NCBI GenBank assembly: GCA_964035795.1
Contig: OZ038320.1
Location: 24,926,118-24,990,117 of the forward strand
DNA from: Pterobdella sp. o SKG-2022
Taxonomy: Eukaryota; Annelida; Clitellata; Hirudinida; Piscicolidae
DNA length: 64,000 nucleotides
Direction: 5' to 3'
A model generated the notes under the pieces. The model saw only the letters and a list, made by a program, of their open reading frames with translations, made no database searches and was not told the DNA's origin. The stretch's first letter is position 1. The number at the start of each line of letters is the position of its first letter. The translations under genes were made by a program, and so were the position numbers. Positions 1-12,172 of the stretch are shown piece after piece.

Positions 1-75
1 CGCTTTGCTTAGCAACCTCATTGAATATGTTTCACAGAACGATACTTGAACATGAAACTTTAAAAGATGACCCAC

Positions 76-2398
76 CTTAACCGTTTCATTGTGCTTCTGC
101 TGTTCAGTTTCCAACTCTCCTTCCAACTCCTGGATTCTCTGGTCCATCTTCTGACTCAGGCGCTTTACTTTGTTTCATATTAACTTTTTAATTTTTTGAT
201 AATTTTTATTATTATATTTTTTGCAAAAAAAATTATTATATTAAGTAAGAAAACTTGATATGATGAGCTTAACAGGATAATGACTCCAAGTATACAATAA
301 TATTCCGGACAATTTAATTCCTAGCGTTTTCTTATTTCAAACATAACATGCATTTAATTCACTTTGGCACTCTGGTTGAAAATTCACTTGAAAATTATTT
401 TATGTTATAACAATGAAGACTAACTTCCTTGGACCGCTGCATTTTCAGCTTCTTCCAGTCTCGTCTGCATTTCTTTCAAGTTTGCCTCCAGACTCCTTGA
501 CCAATGATTTTTTAGGTGTAATAAAATATGAGCAAAATGAAATAGTATAAAAAATAGAACCATAAAAACATGACAAAATAATTGAAATAATAAGTGATAA
601 AAAATAAAATAGAAGCAATAAAAGAATGTAAATAATATAATGAAACTCATGAATTTGAAAGAATGAAAAGCTTAAATGCTTTAAGTTGAACTCATAACAT
701 GAATTTGGGGTATATTTATTAAGTTTTTGTACAAACTACTTTCAATTTTATCCTATGTTCATGTCTCTCAAAATATATTTTTCAATTTCATTTATGCTAA
801 TAGATATTTTAAAAATTAAAAGTTTACTTGTCTATACCATAAAAACAAACATCGATGAAAATTGAGGCTTTTTTGAAACATACCTCTTGTTTCTATCCAA
901 TAGATCGGCTCTTTCCTGTTCTGACCTAATTTCTTCCACCAATCGGGCTGCTTCTGTAGATACCTTATAGATTGGATGATGAACTTCATAGAATACTTTG
1001 TAAAAAAAAATAAAAAAAGCTTGAAATAAAGACGATATCAATTACTTGTGTCAAATATTTAAAAATTTGTATTGACTTATAAAAAACCAAAGTGAATCAA
1101 ACTTTTTTGCATTTCTCTTCGATATTTCTGTTTTCGTTCAGTTGCTCGGCCAATTCATTCTGATGGTAGTGATCAAATAATCGTTTTAATGATGTTCAAG
1201 CAATATTTTTAAAATATTGGATTGTAATTTGTTGACTTATCCAATATTGCCATGATTATAATATAATGTATAGTTCTGCAAATATTTCTAGTTTTTTTTT
1301 TTAAATTCTGGGTTTTTTATTATCAGAATGCTTTGATAATATTTATTAAATACATGATACCTTGAAATTGACTTTAAATTTCGAATCATTATCCACATTC
1401 AGTTGATTATTCACTCAAAATCAAATCGCTTGAACAGATCAAAACATGCTCATCAGTTGCAAGCTCCAACAAACAACAAGCCTCACATGGATGAGTGCCA
1501 CGTCAGACTCCAACTTCTTCTTGGCTCCCATGAGAGTGGTTACTTGCGCTGAAGATTCTGAGTAGCGCTCAACAGCCTCCTGCAGTTCGCTCTGCATTGT
1601 CTGGATGGGTTTCAATCCTTCACTATATTCGGATGTTTTTAGTGTTGTTTTTGTCCATTTTTGCGTTTTTTTAATTCACCCTTTAAAGTTTATATAAATT
1701 TTGGACGAGTTTTAAATGTTAATAATGACATTTTAAAAGTCTAATTCAACTAATTCTGTATAAAATTTGACGCCCTATTTGAACCAAACTTGTTTCACAG
1801 TTTTTAAAACAAATACCTTGAATTCTTTCTCAACAGCTTCAAGTTGAGACCTGGTGTCTTCTAGTTCTAAAGCCACTGTAGCAGCTCTCCTCTCTGCTGC
1901 TGCTTGGTCAGTCCTGGCCAGTTGACGTTGCTGTTGATGGAGTATAAATTCTTAAAAAAAAGTCAACCATTCTTATCCTTTGAAATTCTTTTAGAAATTC
2001 AAAACACAGTTATGTTATATAATTGGTTAATATCTTTAAGTAATGATCTTCAAAACATAGTTATTATAAAAATATTTATTTGAGTGAAAATATATATTGC
2101 AAGAGTGACAAAAGCTTAACTGCATACTACCTGTTGCTCGTCCTCCAACATCAGCTGCAGCTCCTTGATCTGTTGAACATGATAAAACACGTTCAAAGGA
2201 ATTTTAATGAATTTTTAATACCTAATTACTGCGGATAACAAACAACATCGTTTAGTATAGTTTCCATGTTCTGTTACATTTAACAAGTTTCCACGTTTAA
2301 GCACGAGTTTCATGGAGATTTATAACATAATGTTAAGCTCACTTGTTGATGGAACCTTTTGAAATTCTTTTCCAACTCGTTTCTTGATTTTGTGCTTG
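76..2398 (-). other. Myosin rod exons, C-terminal block
   Basis: Exons in plus coordinates, read right to left: 2343-2398, 2131-2169, 1817-1930, 1487-1600, 1103-1159, 884-963, 425-495, 76-167. Each is bounded by AG and GT on the minus strand and the phases agree at every junction. The 2131-2169 exon is only 39 bases (IKELQLMLEDEQQ). The encoded part runs from the ANKANAE-like region of muscle myosin to the segment after the family's KGG motif, here Q-G-I. The rest of the tail piece lies beyond the left edge. Confidence 0.9.
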
Positions 2399-5300
2399 CT
2401 TAGAAAAATAATTTTGTAATTAGAAAGTTAGTCTTTTATTAGTTTATGATCATTTAAAAACTAGTTTCTTTTCTGAAATGAAAGTTAGCTCTTAATTTTT
2501 TAGAAAATGATATTTCATGAAAAGAACATCTACAAAATTTTTAAACCCCCCAAACCTTTCTACATCTCTATAAGCTCAGATAAATTTTTATTTAAAATAA
2601 CTTGATTATTCATTTGAGTAAGGCCCTTTTGACTGATATCTTCTTAAATGAAGATTTTTCAAAATAATTGGAATTTTAAAATTTCCTAGGTTGATACCGC
2701 TGGAAGAAAGTTCGTACAGTATTATCGAAAATAACTGTCGGTAGCTTTGTATTTCAATGGAATTAATTATTTTAAACTGTTTAAAATTGACTAAAGTTTT
2801 ATATAATGAACCTTCCAACGCTGCCTCCAAGTCTATAATATCTTGTTCCATCTTCTTCTTGTATCTGAATATCAACAACAATAATATTATTATAATTTAT
2901 TTCTATAGGGTCAAAAAGAGCAACAGAAGCGCTTGAGAATTATCCTAAATTCTAAATTGTGCTGTTCTTTTTCACGCTTATACAACAGCTCTCTACCACA
3001 CTGTATTCTTCTTTAACTTTCTACCTTGAATTACATGATCTGATATAAGTATGATCATAACACCTAACACTAAATAATGTCACCATGTGATTGTGGTTAT
3101 AAGCAGGGTTGTTTTCAAACATGTATTTAAGTGGTTTGCGAGCCTTGCAAAATAATGCAATACTTGTATACAAGTTGCGGCTCCCACTGATCTATACTCT
3201 TGATTCTTTTAATATTTCATAGATTTTTATTTTTAAAAAATTATAGATAACTTTCTTTGATGAAGTGGGATTAGTAAAATGTACCAAAAATATAAGTTTA
3301 GTTTTTTTGAAATAATATTCATAAGACTTTTCTAAAAAATCTATTGATAAACACTTTCATTCAATATATGTCAATTTCAAATAAGAAACATTTAGCGTTT
3401 GATTTTATAAAGAATTATTAATATTCTTAATTATTTCATTCTCTATGAATAATTAGAAACATTGAATCTCCAAGACTACCTAATCATCTCGATTCTACTG
3501 CGGTTTTCAGACTCGAGACCTAGTTGTAGTTCTTCCACTGTTCTTTGGTGGTTTTTCCTGCAGGTTTGAATTGTTTGTTAGCGATAATGTATGTAGTTGA
3601 AATGATAGGTAACTTTCTTGATGCTAATAATACATACAGTTGAAAGTATGTGCAAGTTTCTTGTTAGTAGTAATATTCATATTATAGGTAAAAAGGTAAT
3701 TAAAAGGTAATTTTCTTAATTCCCACTATGTAACCACCTCAAATTGTTACACTCCTCGTCTCTCTCACTTATCTTCCTTTCCAAATCAATCTGTCGTTTG
3801 GAGCAGTACAATAAGCTGGTTTAGAAGTTCTTATAAATTTCGTATATAACTATATATTTGAGAGACAGCGTATTTTTTGTCCACAAGCACTTAGACAATT
3901 TTTTAAACAGCATACATACATACATATATAAAGTATATTTCACATTATATAGTAGAATTATATAGCATAATTAAAAAAACATCTAAGACCTTGGTGCTAG
4001 TGTTATCTTGTTGCAATTTCTGACACTTGTTGTTTTCCTGCTGCAACGACAACATCAGGTCTTCAATCTTTAGCACCAACTCTTCTTTTGCTTGCTCGCT
4101 TCTGTTACACATTAAAATTACAGAGTCAGCCGTTGATAAAATAGATTTTTGTTATTGTTTAGTTTTATTATTTGGATATAATTTTATAGATACATCGTAT
4201 GTATGTTTTTATAGTAATTTTTTTACGAATGTAGCTTAATAAACAATAACAATATCCAGTTGTTTTTACTAAGCTTTTTAATCTAAATATTATCTATATA
4301 TATCGAGGAATTATTAGGACTCATTGTTAGCTTAATTTATGTCTAAAGAGGAAAATTGGTTATATATATATTATCTATATATGTTATCAAATACTTGGAT
4401 TTGAACCCAACCTTTTGAGAGACTTCTCTGTTTCGGCAAGTCTTAGCGTGTGCTCATTCAGTTGTTCGTTGGTTTCTTGTATTTCATCTTCAAAGCATAA
4501 CGTCCATTTGTATAGCTATAAGACAAGAAAATCAATTGCATAACCTCCTATCTTCAACTACCTTATCTTTTTAGCTGATCATACTTATGAATATATTAAT
4601 GGCAATTTTTCATTTATTCACATCGCCAGTTTTCTACGAGCACATATTTTCTTTCATTTCAAATCATGAAACAACTGAGACAACACATAAGCTAATAAAA
4701 AATACTTTAGAAGTTAAACTAGCTCTTTGAATGCTTTGCGTAGAAAATTTGCTAAAATTTAAACTGTGAACCCATTCAAAAACTCACCGATTAACTTTTT
4801 GCTCTCTTTTTTTTGGTTTTCTATCACATCCGCACTCTCTTCCAGTAACGATTTGAGCCTTTAATTTTTAATGACAATTTAAATGCTTATAATGACTTGT
4901 TTAATGACTATTTGATGAAAAAAAAACTATTCAAACGAGTTTTTACACTTTTGAAAAGAAAAAGTGAGAAAAAGTGTTTTACATATAGTAAACAAATTAC
5001 TTGCTTATTGATACAAAGTGAAAATTTATAAAAATAAAAATTTTAAACTACTTTTGAATTTCTAAAGCCTGTGATTTTTCTTCTCTTTGGGCTTTTTCAA
5101 CATCTTCACTTATTTCATTGCATTTCTTCTTCCATTCATCATTGCTTTTTTCCATCAACCTGATTTTCTTCTCAAGTTGCAAGCCTACTGACTGGGACTG
5201 TGGCATCAAGGTAAAAATATTGCAACTATATGAACCAAATGAAGAAAATTAATCATTATTGTATTTTTTGAAAAATTATTCATATTAAAGTTACACTTAA

Positions 5301-8300
5301 AGAATTGTTTTATTTTATTAAAACCATTTTTTGTTTTTATTGATACTTTATTTCATAATAATCATCAGCAATTGATGTTTTAAATTTGGAAAACATGTTT
5401 ATTAAATAACTACAGATTAATCTTTCTGACTTGAACAAGTTCGAAAAAATTTCATAAAAAATTTTAAATGAATTTTCACGCAAAAACATAAAAATTGCAG
5501 ATCAATGATAAACTTATAGAGACCTTTTCGAAGTCAGCAGCCAGAGCCTCGAGTTCCAGCTGCAGTCTGGCTTTCACCTTTTCTGCCCCCATCAGTCTCA
5601 CCATTGTGTTCTCCAACTGGGCTTCTCCATCTGAAACAAAAAATAGTATGTAAATATGGCTATTCATAATGGCCCAATGAGTTCAACATTGAAATAATGT
5701 ATGGGAGGTTTATTGGTAGAAACCTCTATAAGCAGACTTTCAATCACGTTAGTTTTTTTTCATAAAACCGTTTTAGTACTAGACTTCATAATGTTTCATC
5801 AGGACATAAAAAATGAGCAAACCTTGTATCTTCATGTCAGACTTCCTCTTGAAGTCTTCTAACTCCTGATTCTCCACTCCAGTCTGTTCAGCTGCTTCTA
5901 AACGTTGCTTGCAAAGACTGATACAAAAATCAAATATTGAATGCTAAGTCAATGGAAAAATTAAATTTTTTTGAGTATAGTATGTGGTAGAATGATTTTT
6001 TACTTCAGCTCAGACTGGGTCTTGCTCAGTTGTCGTTGCAACTCGGCCTTATGATGGGGAAATTATAATTGTTTAGGCAAAAAAGAATTTATAGATATAT
6101 ATACTTATATATTTATTTAGATACTGTCATAAAATTTTCGAATCAACTAGAACTAAATTCCCAAGAGACTTCTATAATTGCGTGTATGAATCTTTTAAAC
6201 ATTGACTAACTTTGTTCAATTGTTCTTCTTCAATTTTCTCATTGGCTTCATCTAGTTTTGCCTGGTTGGTTTTCAAGGAAAAATTTCAGAAAAGTTTCAA
6301 TTTTTTCAAACTTCCACTCAATGTCGTTACTGGAAAATTCCAAAATTAAAATGAAAAAACAATTAACTTTCCAACTTTTTCTGATTATAAAATGCTTTTT
6401 GAATAAATAAAAATTGAAATATTCTTCCCAATTTTCTCATTTTCAACATCAAAAAGTTATTTAATTGATTGAACAGCCAAAACCTGTAGACTTTTTGCTT
6501 CGTTCTGATACTTGGCTCTAAGCTGAGTTTCATCGTCAGCAATGATCCTCGATTCTTCCAACTGTTGGTTTATCACTTGCCTTGTGCGGTTGTATTGGTT
6601 GACCTTTAAAAGGGTTCATATTAAAAACATGAACAAAAATGAAAAAGGCTGATTAAAAATTTAAAAATTCCAATAAAAATATAACGAGATGGAAAAGAAT
6701 ATAAATATGAAATACGTTGAAAAGACTAGTAACAATACAAAACGACACAAAATAGCAAAACATAATATAAAAAAAAATAAATTAACATGCATATAAAACA
6801 ACACGAACATAAATTACCAAATAATAACACAGAAGTAAATAAACAACCAAGTAATAACACGAAGATAAGTAGATTAACAAAGTGAATATGTGTTATATTT
6901 CTGCTGCAGTAAGATGAGTTTGGTGAAAACTTTTCTATTTCTTCTTATGATTAAAGGAAATTTATAGAAATCATGTGGAATGAATATTCCATTTAAATTC
7001 AAATCTATAAAACTAACTACAATTAATGCCAAAAACAAAATATTGGTTTGAAAATATACAATTGAATAATTAAATATTTACAAATACATCAAAAAAACAA
7101 AGGTTATTTATCAATCGATTAAAAAAATTTTGAAGAGCTATAAAGCTTGTTACCTCATAAAGGAATCATTTAAAAAATCATAATCATAAAAAATATCATA
7201 ATAATAAAAATAATATAATAACATAACAATATTATCCATATAGCATCATGTAATTACAATAATATCATTGGAATAAGCCTTTTGAACACGTGTTAAAATG
7301 TACGTTATAGTTTTCTATTGTTTTATCAACTCACCTGGGATTCCAGCTCTTCAACTTTTCTTGTGAGTTCGGTGTTTGAGCCTGTAAAGTGTGCAGTTTT
7401 TATGGTTTTTCAAAGATATCCGTTTTTCACCAATGAGGTAAGAATACGAATTAATTCATAATGACTGGCGCCGAGTAAAAAACCTTAAAATTACTGTTAG
7501 CGAAAAAGTTTCTAGGGCTTTGAAGATATTTCAACATAAACTGCATTATCACAGCTTAGTCATAATGAATTTAATAACATTCATAATCAATTAGCCGATG
7601 AAAATATGAAGCTTAGTAAATAAAATATTTAAAATACGATTTTTGCTTTTTTCTTCTATTATTGAAATTATTTCAAACCTTGCAGTCGAGTCTTATGCTG
7701 GTTCAAGTCTGCGATTTCTTTTTGCATGTCGGAAAACTTCAAGGATTTATCATGAAGTTCAAAAATGAAATTGAAATGAGATTATTCAAAAACTTTCAAT
7801 TATTTTCACGTATATCCACTCAGGTTATTGAGCTGCCACAAATGGCGTGCAAACATCATCGCCCCGAGATGTCTTATTTTATAAGCTATAATGCCAATGA
7901 GAATAAATTATAAAACTCTCAGTGTTTAAAACAACTGATCAAATAGCATGAAGCAAGAATAAATTTTTGCTGTATAATGATATGAGTGGGGAAGCAAAGT
8001 AGGCCCGCTTAAGGTACCTACCTTGATATTTGATTCAGTGGCTTGACTGTCCAACTGTCTATTCAGCTTCTCTATCGTCATCTGTTGGTTGGAAGTTTGA
8101 AAAACATTCAAAAATTAATAACAATATAAACCACTGAAAGTTGAATTTTTGAAACAAAATTAATATATTTAAATGTATATATTTATAAATCAAAAAACTC
8201 TGATAAAAAGCCAAAAAACTAACACTGAAGAGATATACTATTGAATCGACACAAAGTTGAATTTTTCGAAAATTTTAGTTTGAATAAAAAAAATTACCAA

Positions 8301-10672
8301 AAAAAGCTCATTTTATGAAGTTATTTTGAAACGATACTGGAAAGATGTACTCATAGACTTATAAAAAATCTATAAAGCTATTTTATTAAAAGATTAAATG
8401 GAAAAAGAACGCAAAACCTTAAAAACATGCGTTAATGTTGACGAAGACATCAGGTTTGAAAAGAATTTTATAAAGTAGTTGATAACGTGTTTTTTATAAG
8501 AAGCTATCTATTTGTTCAGGAAAATCTCAGTTTTATTTGATAAGCATTATTGGTCTGTCAATTATCGAATACCTTGTTTAATTTGTTGTGGTTTTCAATG
8601 CTTGAAGAAATCTCTTCTAACTCTCCTTTCAACAGAGCTTTTTCTTTCTCTAGTCTTCATAAAAGTAAGATTCGAATAAAACAAGACTCATAAACCAACG
8701 AAAGAATTTTATAACTTACTACTCAATTTAAAGATGTTTAATCTAACTGAAACGCTAGCTAAGGGATTCTTGTTACTTTAATCTAACTGTACGTTACATA
8801 CTTAATCTTAGCTTTCTGTAGCACGTCCATTTGATCAGCGCATTCTGACAGTATATCCTGCTGTTTCTTCCTGGCCAATGAGGCTTTGTTGTCGTTCTGT
8901 TGCACTAAGTCTTCTAGCTGCTTTTGTAACTTCTGTATCTCCAAGTCTTTCTTTTTGTTCGCTTCGTTCTGTATTGTTGTGTATTTGCCGTAATTAGGTG
9001 GTAATCATATAGAAATCAATATGGAAATTATTTTTGAAGTAGTATTTAACATAACCAATAAATAACTAAATAGTTATATTTTGGATTGATGCAACTCAAA
9101 ATCAGTTTTATTATCAGTTTTTAAAACATTACCTGAATCACTTTGAAGATATTTTGGAGTTAAAACTTTGAAAAAACGCAAATTTTAAAATTACCAAAAA
9201 TTGATATGTTTTAATATGCTGTGCCGAGTTTTTGTCATAAAATCTTATAACTGAAAAGCCAACATCGTAGTTCAAGACTATCAACCATTGCAAAAACAAA
9301 ATAATTGTGTTCATATAATTAACTTCTTTGATGTTATTTTATGCGGTTAGAGAAGAAAAGCTTTTTTGCATAAGTTGATTCTTCTATGTTTTCATTAAAT
9401 ATTCCACAAAGACACTACCTGAGCTTGGTTGTTTCCTCCAGTCTCTTCCAGGTGTTCTGTCAATATTTCTAATTCTCTTTCCATCTCCAATTTTTGTTTT
9501 TCAGCCTTTGCAACCACATATGATAGTGAAGTTCATAAAATATCAACGTGATAAGAGTGTTCTTACTGCATCAAATTAATATATTAGTTTCATTGTGAAT
9601 AATTAGCCTCAAAAGTGTGAACACGACAATATTTGAATTTTTATTTTGACAAAAATATGGAACGCTTCACGAATTTGCGAAATTTTATAAGTCAGCAACA
9701 ATTTCAAGTAAGAAAGTCAACCCTAAGATCGACCCCTATTGGGGTTTTGGTTGCGCAATTGATTTGTTTCACAGGGCGCTACTGCATGTGGAACACTGCA
9801 AATTATTTCAAACGTACCCATTTTCTGGCAGATCTTTCGGCTCTCAGTTCCTCCTCTAGCTCTTCTGTCCTGTTCTGAAGTTTGAAAATTGACATTAAAT
9901 ATTAGTTATATTTTTAATTGAAGGACATTCACTAAGCTACGTATTGTTTCGGTTCGAGGGATTTTTCGGTGTTTTTTGTAAGTCTATTTAAAATCACAGT
10001 TTCCAACAGTTTATTTCGACAAAAAAAACTGTGAAACTCTAGTTCTGGTTATAAACCACTGTTTAACTGTTTTTGTATAAACTTTTGTGTTTTCAATATT
10101 TGAAGTATAATAATATATTTGTACGTTTTGATTTCAAGAACAGTATGAAAGTAATATTCTTCTATTTAAAAATTGAAGCAACAAAGCTTTTGAAAAGCTA
10201 TTTGAATGCATAACACTTACAAAATAATTTTATTTGTATCAGCTATCTAGCGATCTTCTTGGCATATCGAAAAGCTTTCTATTTTTATAATACATGCGAT
10301 AACCACTATTTTCTTTATTAAAATCTTTTTTTTCACTTTTTCATCTTATGTTCATACGTGTGTTTCACAGGAAAGCGTGTTTAAATTTCATTGCGTGTTT
10401 ATCACTATAAAAACTTATAACTATCTGGGATCCATAAAATCCGAGTATTGTAACTAATTAACGTAAAAAATGTAGCACAGTTTATCGTTAAGTAATTATC
10501 CTTCTAAGATGTACTATTAGTTAATCCCCTTAGGTGAAAACATAAAACTAAATATCAAATTGTACCAGAATGGAAAAAGTATGAGGCATTCATGAAAAAT
10601 ATTTGCTCTTATTGTTTTACTAACTTTGTAAACGTTTTCAAGCTCCGTCATGCCAGTAGCTTGAAGTACAAC
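76..10672 (-). CDS. Myosin II heavy-chain rod (striated-muscle type), tail-only locus, C-terminus off left edge
   Basis: Twenty-eight short minus-strand exons join in phase into about 745 residues of uninterrupted coiled coil that follow a striated-muscle myosin rod residue for residue. Landmarks from N to C: RTEELEEELRAERSARKW, HLEETGGN followed by NEANKKKDLEI, KLEKEKALLKGELEE, LEKKIRLMEKSNDEWKKKC, YKKKMEQDIIDLEAALE, QIKELQLMLEDEQQ, MGAKKKLESDV, LEEAENAAVQG and IQELEGELETEQQ. The ETGG segment resembles sarcomeric rather than non-muscle myosin. Known role of the family: the rod dimerises and packs into thick filaments. The first rod exon found corresponds to about residue 1,090 of a roughly 1,940-residue myosin; the last, at the left edge, to about residue 1,800. 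No motor, IQ or early S2 exon was found upstream on this strand. A paramyosin- or myorod-like product is the alternative, but the residue match is to myosin. Confidence 0.93.
2812..5630 (-). other. Myosin rod exons, middle block
   Basis: Exons read right to left: 5524-5630, 5052-5197, 4788-4858, 4412-4487, 3990-4101, 3738-3790, 3480-3557, 2812-2864. They encode the stretch from GAEKVKARLQLELEALAADF through DEIQETNEQLNEHTLRLAET to YKKKMEQDIIDLE. Lengths between shared anchors match muscle myosin without gaps, which is strong evidence that exon ends are right and that the heptad register has been kept. No stop codon or frameshift was seen. Confidence 0.9.
5823..10672 (-). other. Myosin rod exons, N-terminal block found in window
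   Basis: Exons read right to left: 10625-10672 (tentative, VVLQATGMTELENVYK), 9818-9874, 9419-9505, 8802-8968, 8573-8654, 8022-8081, 7679-7736, 7335-7381, 6484-6603, 6211-6261, 6004-6047, 5823-5917. All except the first are secured by close agreement with the mid-rod of muscle myosin. The 10625-10672 exon fits by phase, length and position (it replaces the LQKKIKELQ stretch) but its sequence is weakly conserved. The introns are AT-rich and otherwise featureless; the longest, 9875-10624 and 6604-7334, hold nothing recognisable. Confidence 0.85.
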
Positions 10673-11868
10673 CTTGATAGAACATTACTATTATTTTTAT
10701 TGAATCAAACACTATTTCTATTATATGTTATTGTGTTTTTCAGGATAATAAGCCTTATCAATTTTCCGGCATTTTTCATCCTTCACTCCATAACTTATAA
10801 AACTTGAATATATCACTACGAGATGAAACGCAACTCAAAAATAAATAACAAAACTCAAAACCACAAACAAAACTACCTTAAAAAAAGTACAAAACTGAGC
10901 AGAATGAAATAACGAAAAGATGTTTGGAAGCACAAGAAATAAAAAGAAGTTTGAAACACGTGCAGTCTTGCTGCTGTGAGCTTAATGAATGTGTGGATTG
11001 CGAGTGTTTTCCCTTAATTTCGTTCAGTTTTATATATTTTTTAAATTATTTTTTTGTATGATTTTTATTTTTATATATACGTGAATTATTTTCTTTATTG
11101 AATGACTTCTTTGAAAAGTATAGGGCAGATACTGAGCGCATGGAGATATATGGGTTCAAAATGATAACTGCGTTACAATGGGTTTCATTCGAGTTTCCAT
11201 TATTTATAATTTATTTTTGTTAAATTATCAAACTCAAAGTCGTATATACTCTTCACAAATGTAAAAATACTAAAATATAAAATATTATTTCACGAATATA
11301 TTTTATAAAAAATATTTCAAATAATTTTCCTACTTTTATTATTGAATTTTATATTCTTATATCTTAAATATAAAATATAGCAACAAATAAACAAATTTCC
11401 ATAAATCGGCCCAAAGGTTAAGTAAAAAAGTAAAGCCTGGTTTAAACCTTCGAAAAAGACCTGCGTAAACTTTTTACATAATACTTCAGTTATGTTTGAT
11501 TCAAGTTTTAGGATATTCCATCACATAACTTCTACTTCCATAACTGGTGGTGTTTTATAGACTCAAATCAGTTTTCTTTCAACTGACTTCCGTTATTTTT
11601 CCATTCAATAAATTTCTCGGTATAATGTAACATTCAATTTGTTTGCTGAAATATAATTTATATCAAAACACTCTATACATGTTGGTCTTAAATGGTGTTA
11701 AACACAGTAACTTTAGATATTTTAGTCTATCACTTTAATATGACCATGAAAAGAAATGGTACTTCTAGATAAATAAAATAACTCAACTCATGATTATTTA
11801 ACCATTTTGATTAAAAAAAAAGTTTGAAACAGCTGAAAAGTTCAAAAAATGAATTTAAATCTTGAAAC
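10673..11868. other. Region where myosin neck/early rod exons would be expected; none recognised
   Basis: I read both strands for motor, IQ or S2 peptides and found none. It is AT-rich with scattered short open frames. Because the candidate first exon (11,869-11,950) ends in phase 1 and the first rod exon starts in phase 0, at least one more small exon would have to lie here. One possible 14-base micro-exon (VMEVE reading, near 11,540-11,560) would fit the phases but cannot be trusted. Confidence 0.4.
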
Positions 11869-11950
11869 CTTCATCACGAATATCCAACTTGCTGGTTGCT
11901 ATACCGAAATGTTTTTGAAAATAAACTACCCCACGTCCCATTAAAGACAT
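11869..11950 (-). CDS. Candidate first coding exon of the rod-only myosin transcript
   Basis: On the minus strand an ATG opens 27 codons starting MSLMGRGVVYFQKHFG and ending KLDIRDE, followed by a good donor (GAAG, then GTTTCAAG) in phase 1. It sits 223 bases from the CPSF1 start codon and points the same way as the myosin exons, so it is well placed to be the 5' exon of that gene. I do not recognise the peptide. It could equally be a chance open frame or the first exon of an unrelated short gene. Myorod/catchin of molluscs are known rod proteins with a private N-terminus, which makes this arrangement plausible. Confidence 0.4.
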
Positions 11951-12172
11951 CTTTGAGCTGAAGTAATAAATTTAAAAATTAATAAACTTAAAATTTTTTA
12001 ATTTATATAAAACAAAGAACTTAGTCAAGCGTCAATATTGAGAGCTTTTTAAAATGGAGCACCCAATGCTTTGTTTACGTTTTTTAGTATATATATTATC
12101 GCTAACGATTCAAAATTAGTTTTTCGGCATTTAATTGTAGTTGTCATTTAATAATATTTTTAATATATAAAA
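11951..12172. promoter_or_regulatory. Short divergent intergenic region upstream of CPSF1
   Basis: If the 11,869-11,950 exon is real, only 222 bases separate two divergent start codons and must contain both 5' UTRs and a shared promoter. The stretch is nearly all A and T, with runs such as TTTAAAAATT and TATATAAAAC; no clear core motif can be asserted. If that exon is not real, this is simply the CPSF1 5' region. Confidence 0.4.
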
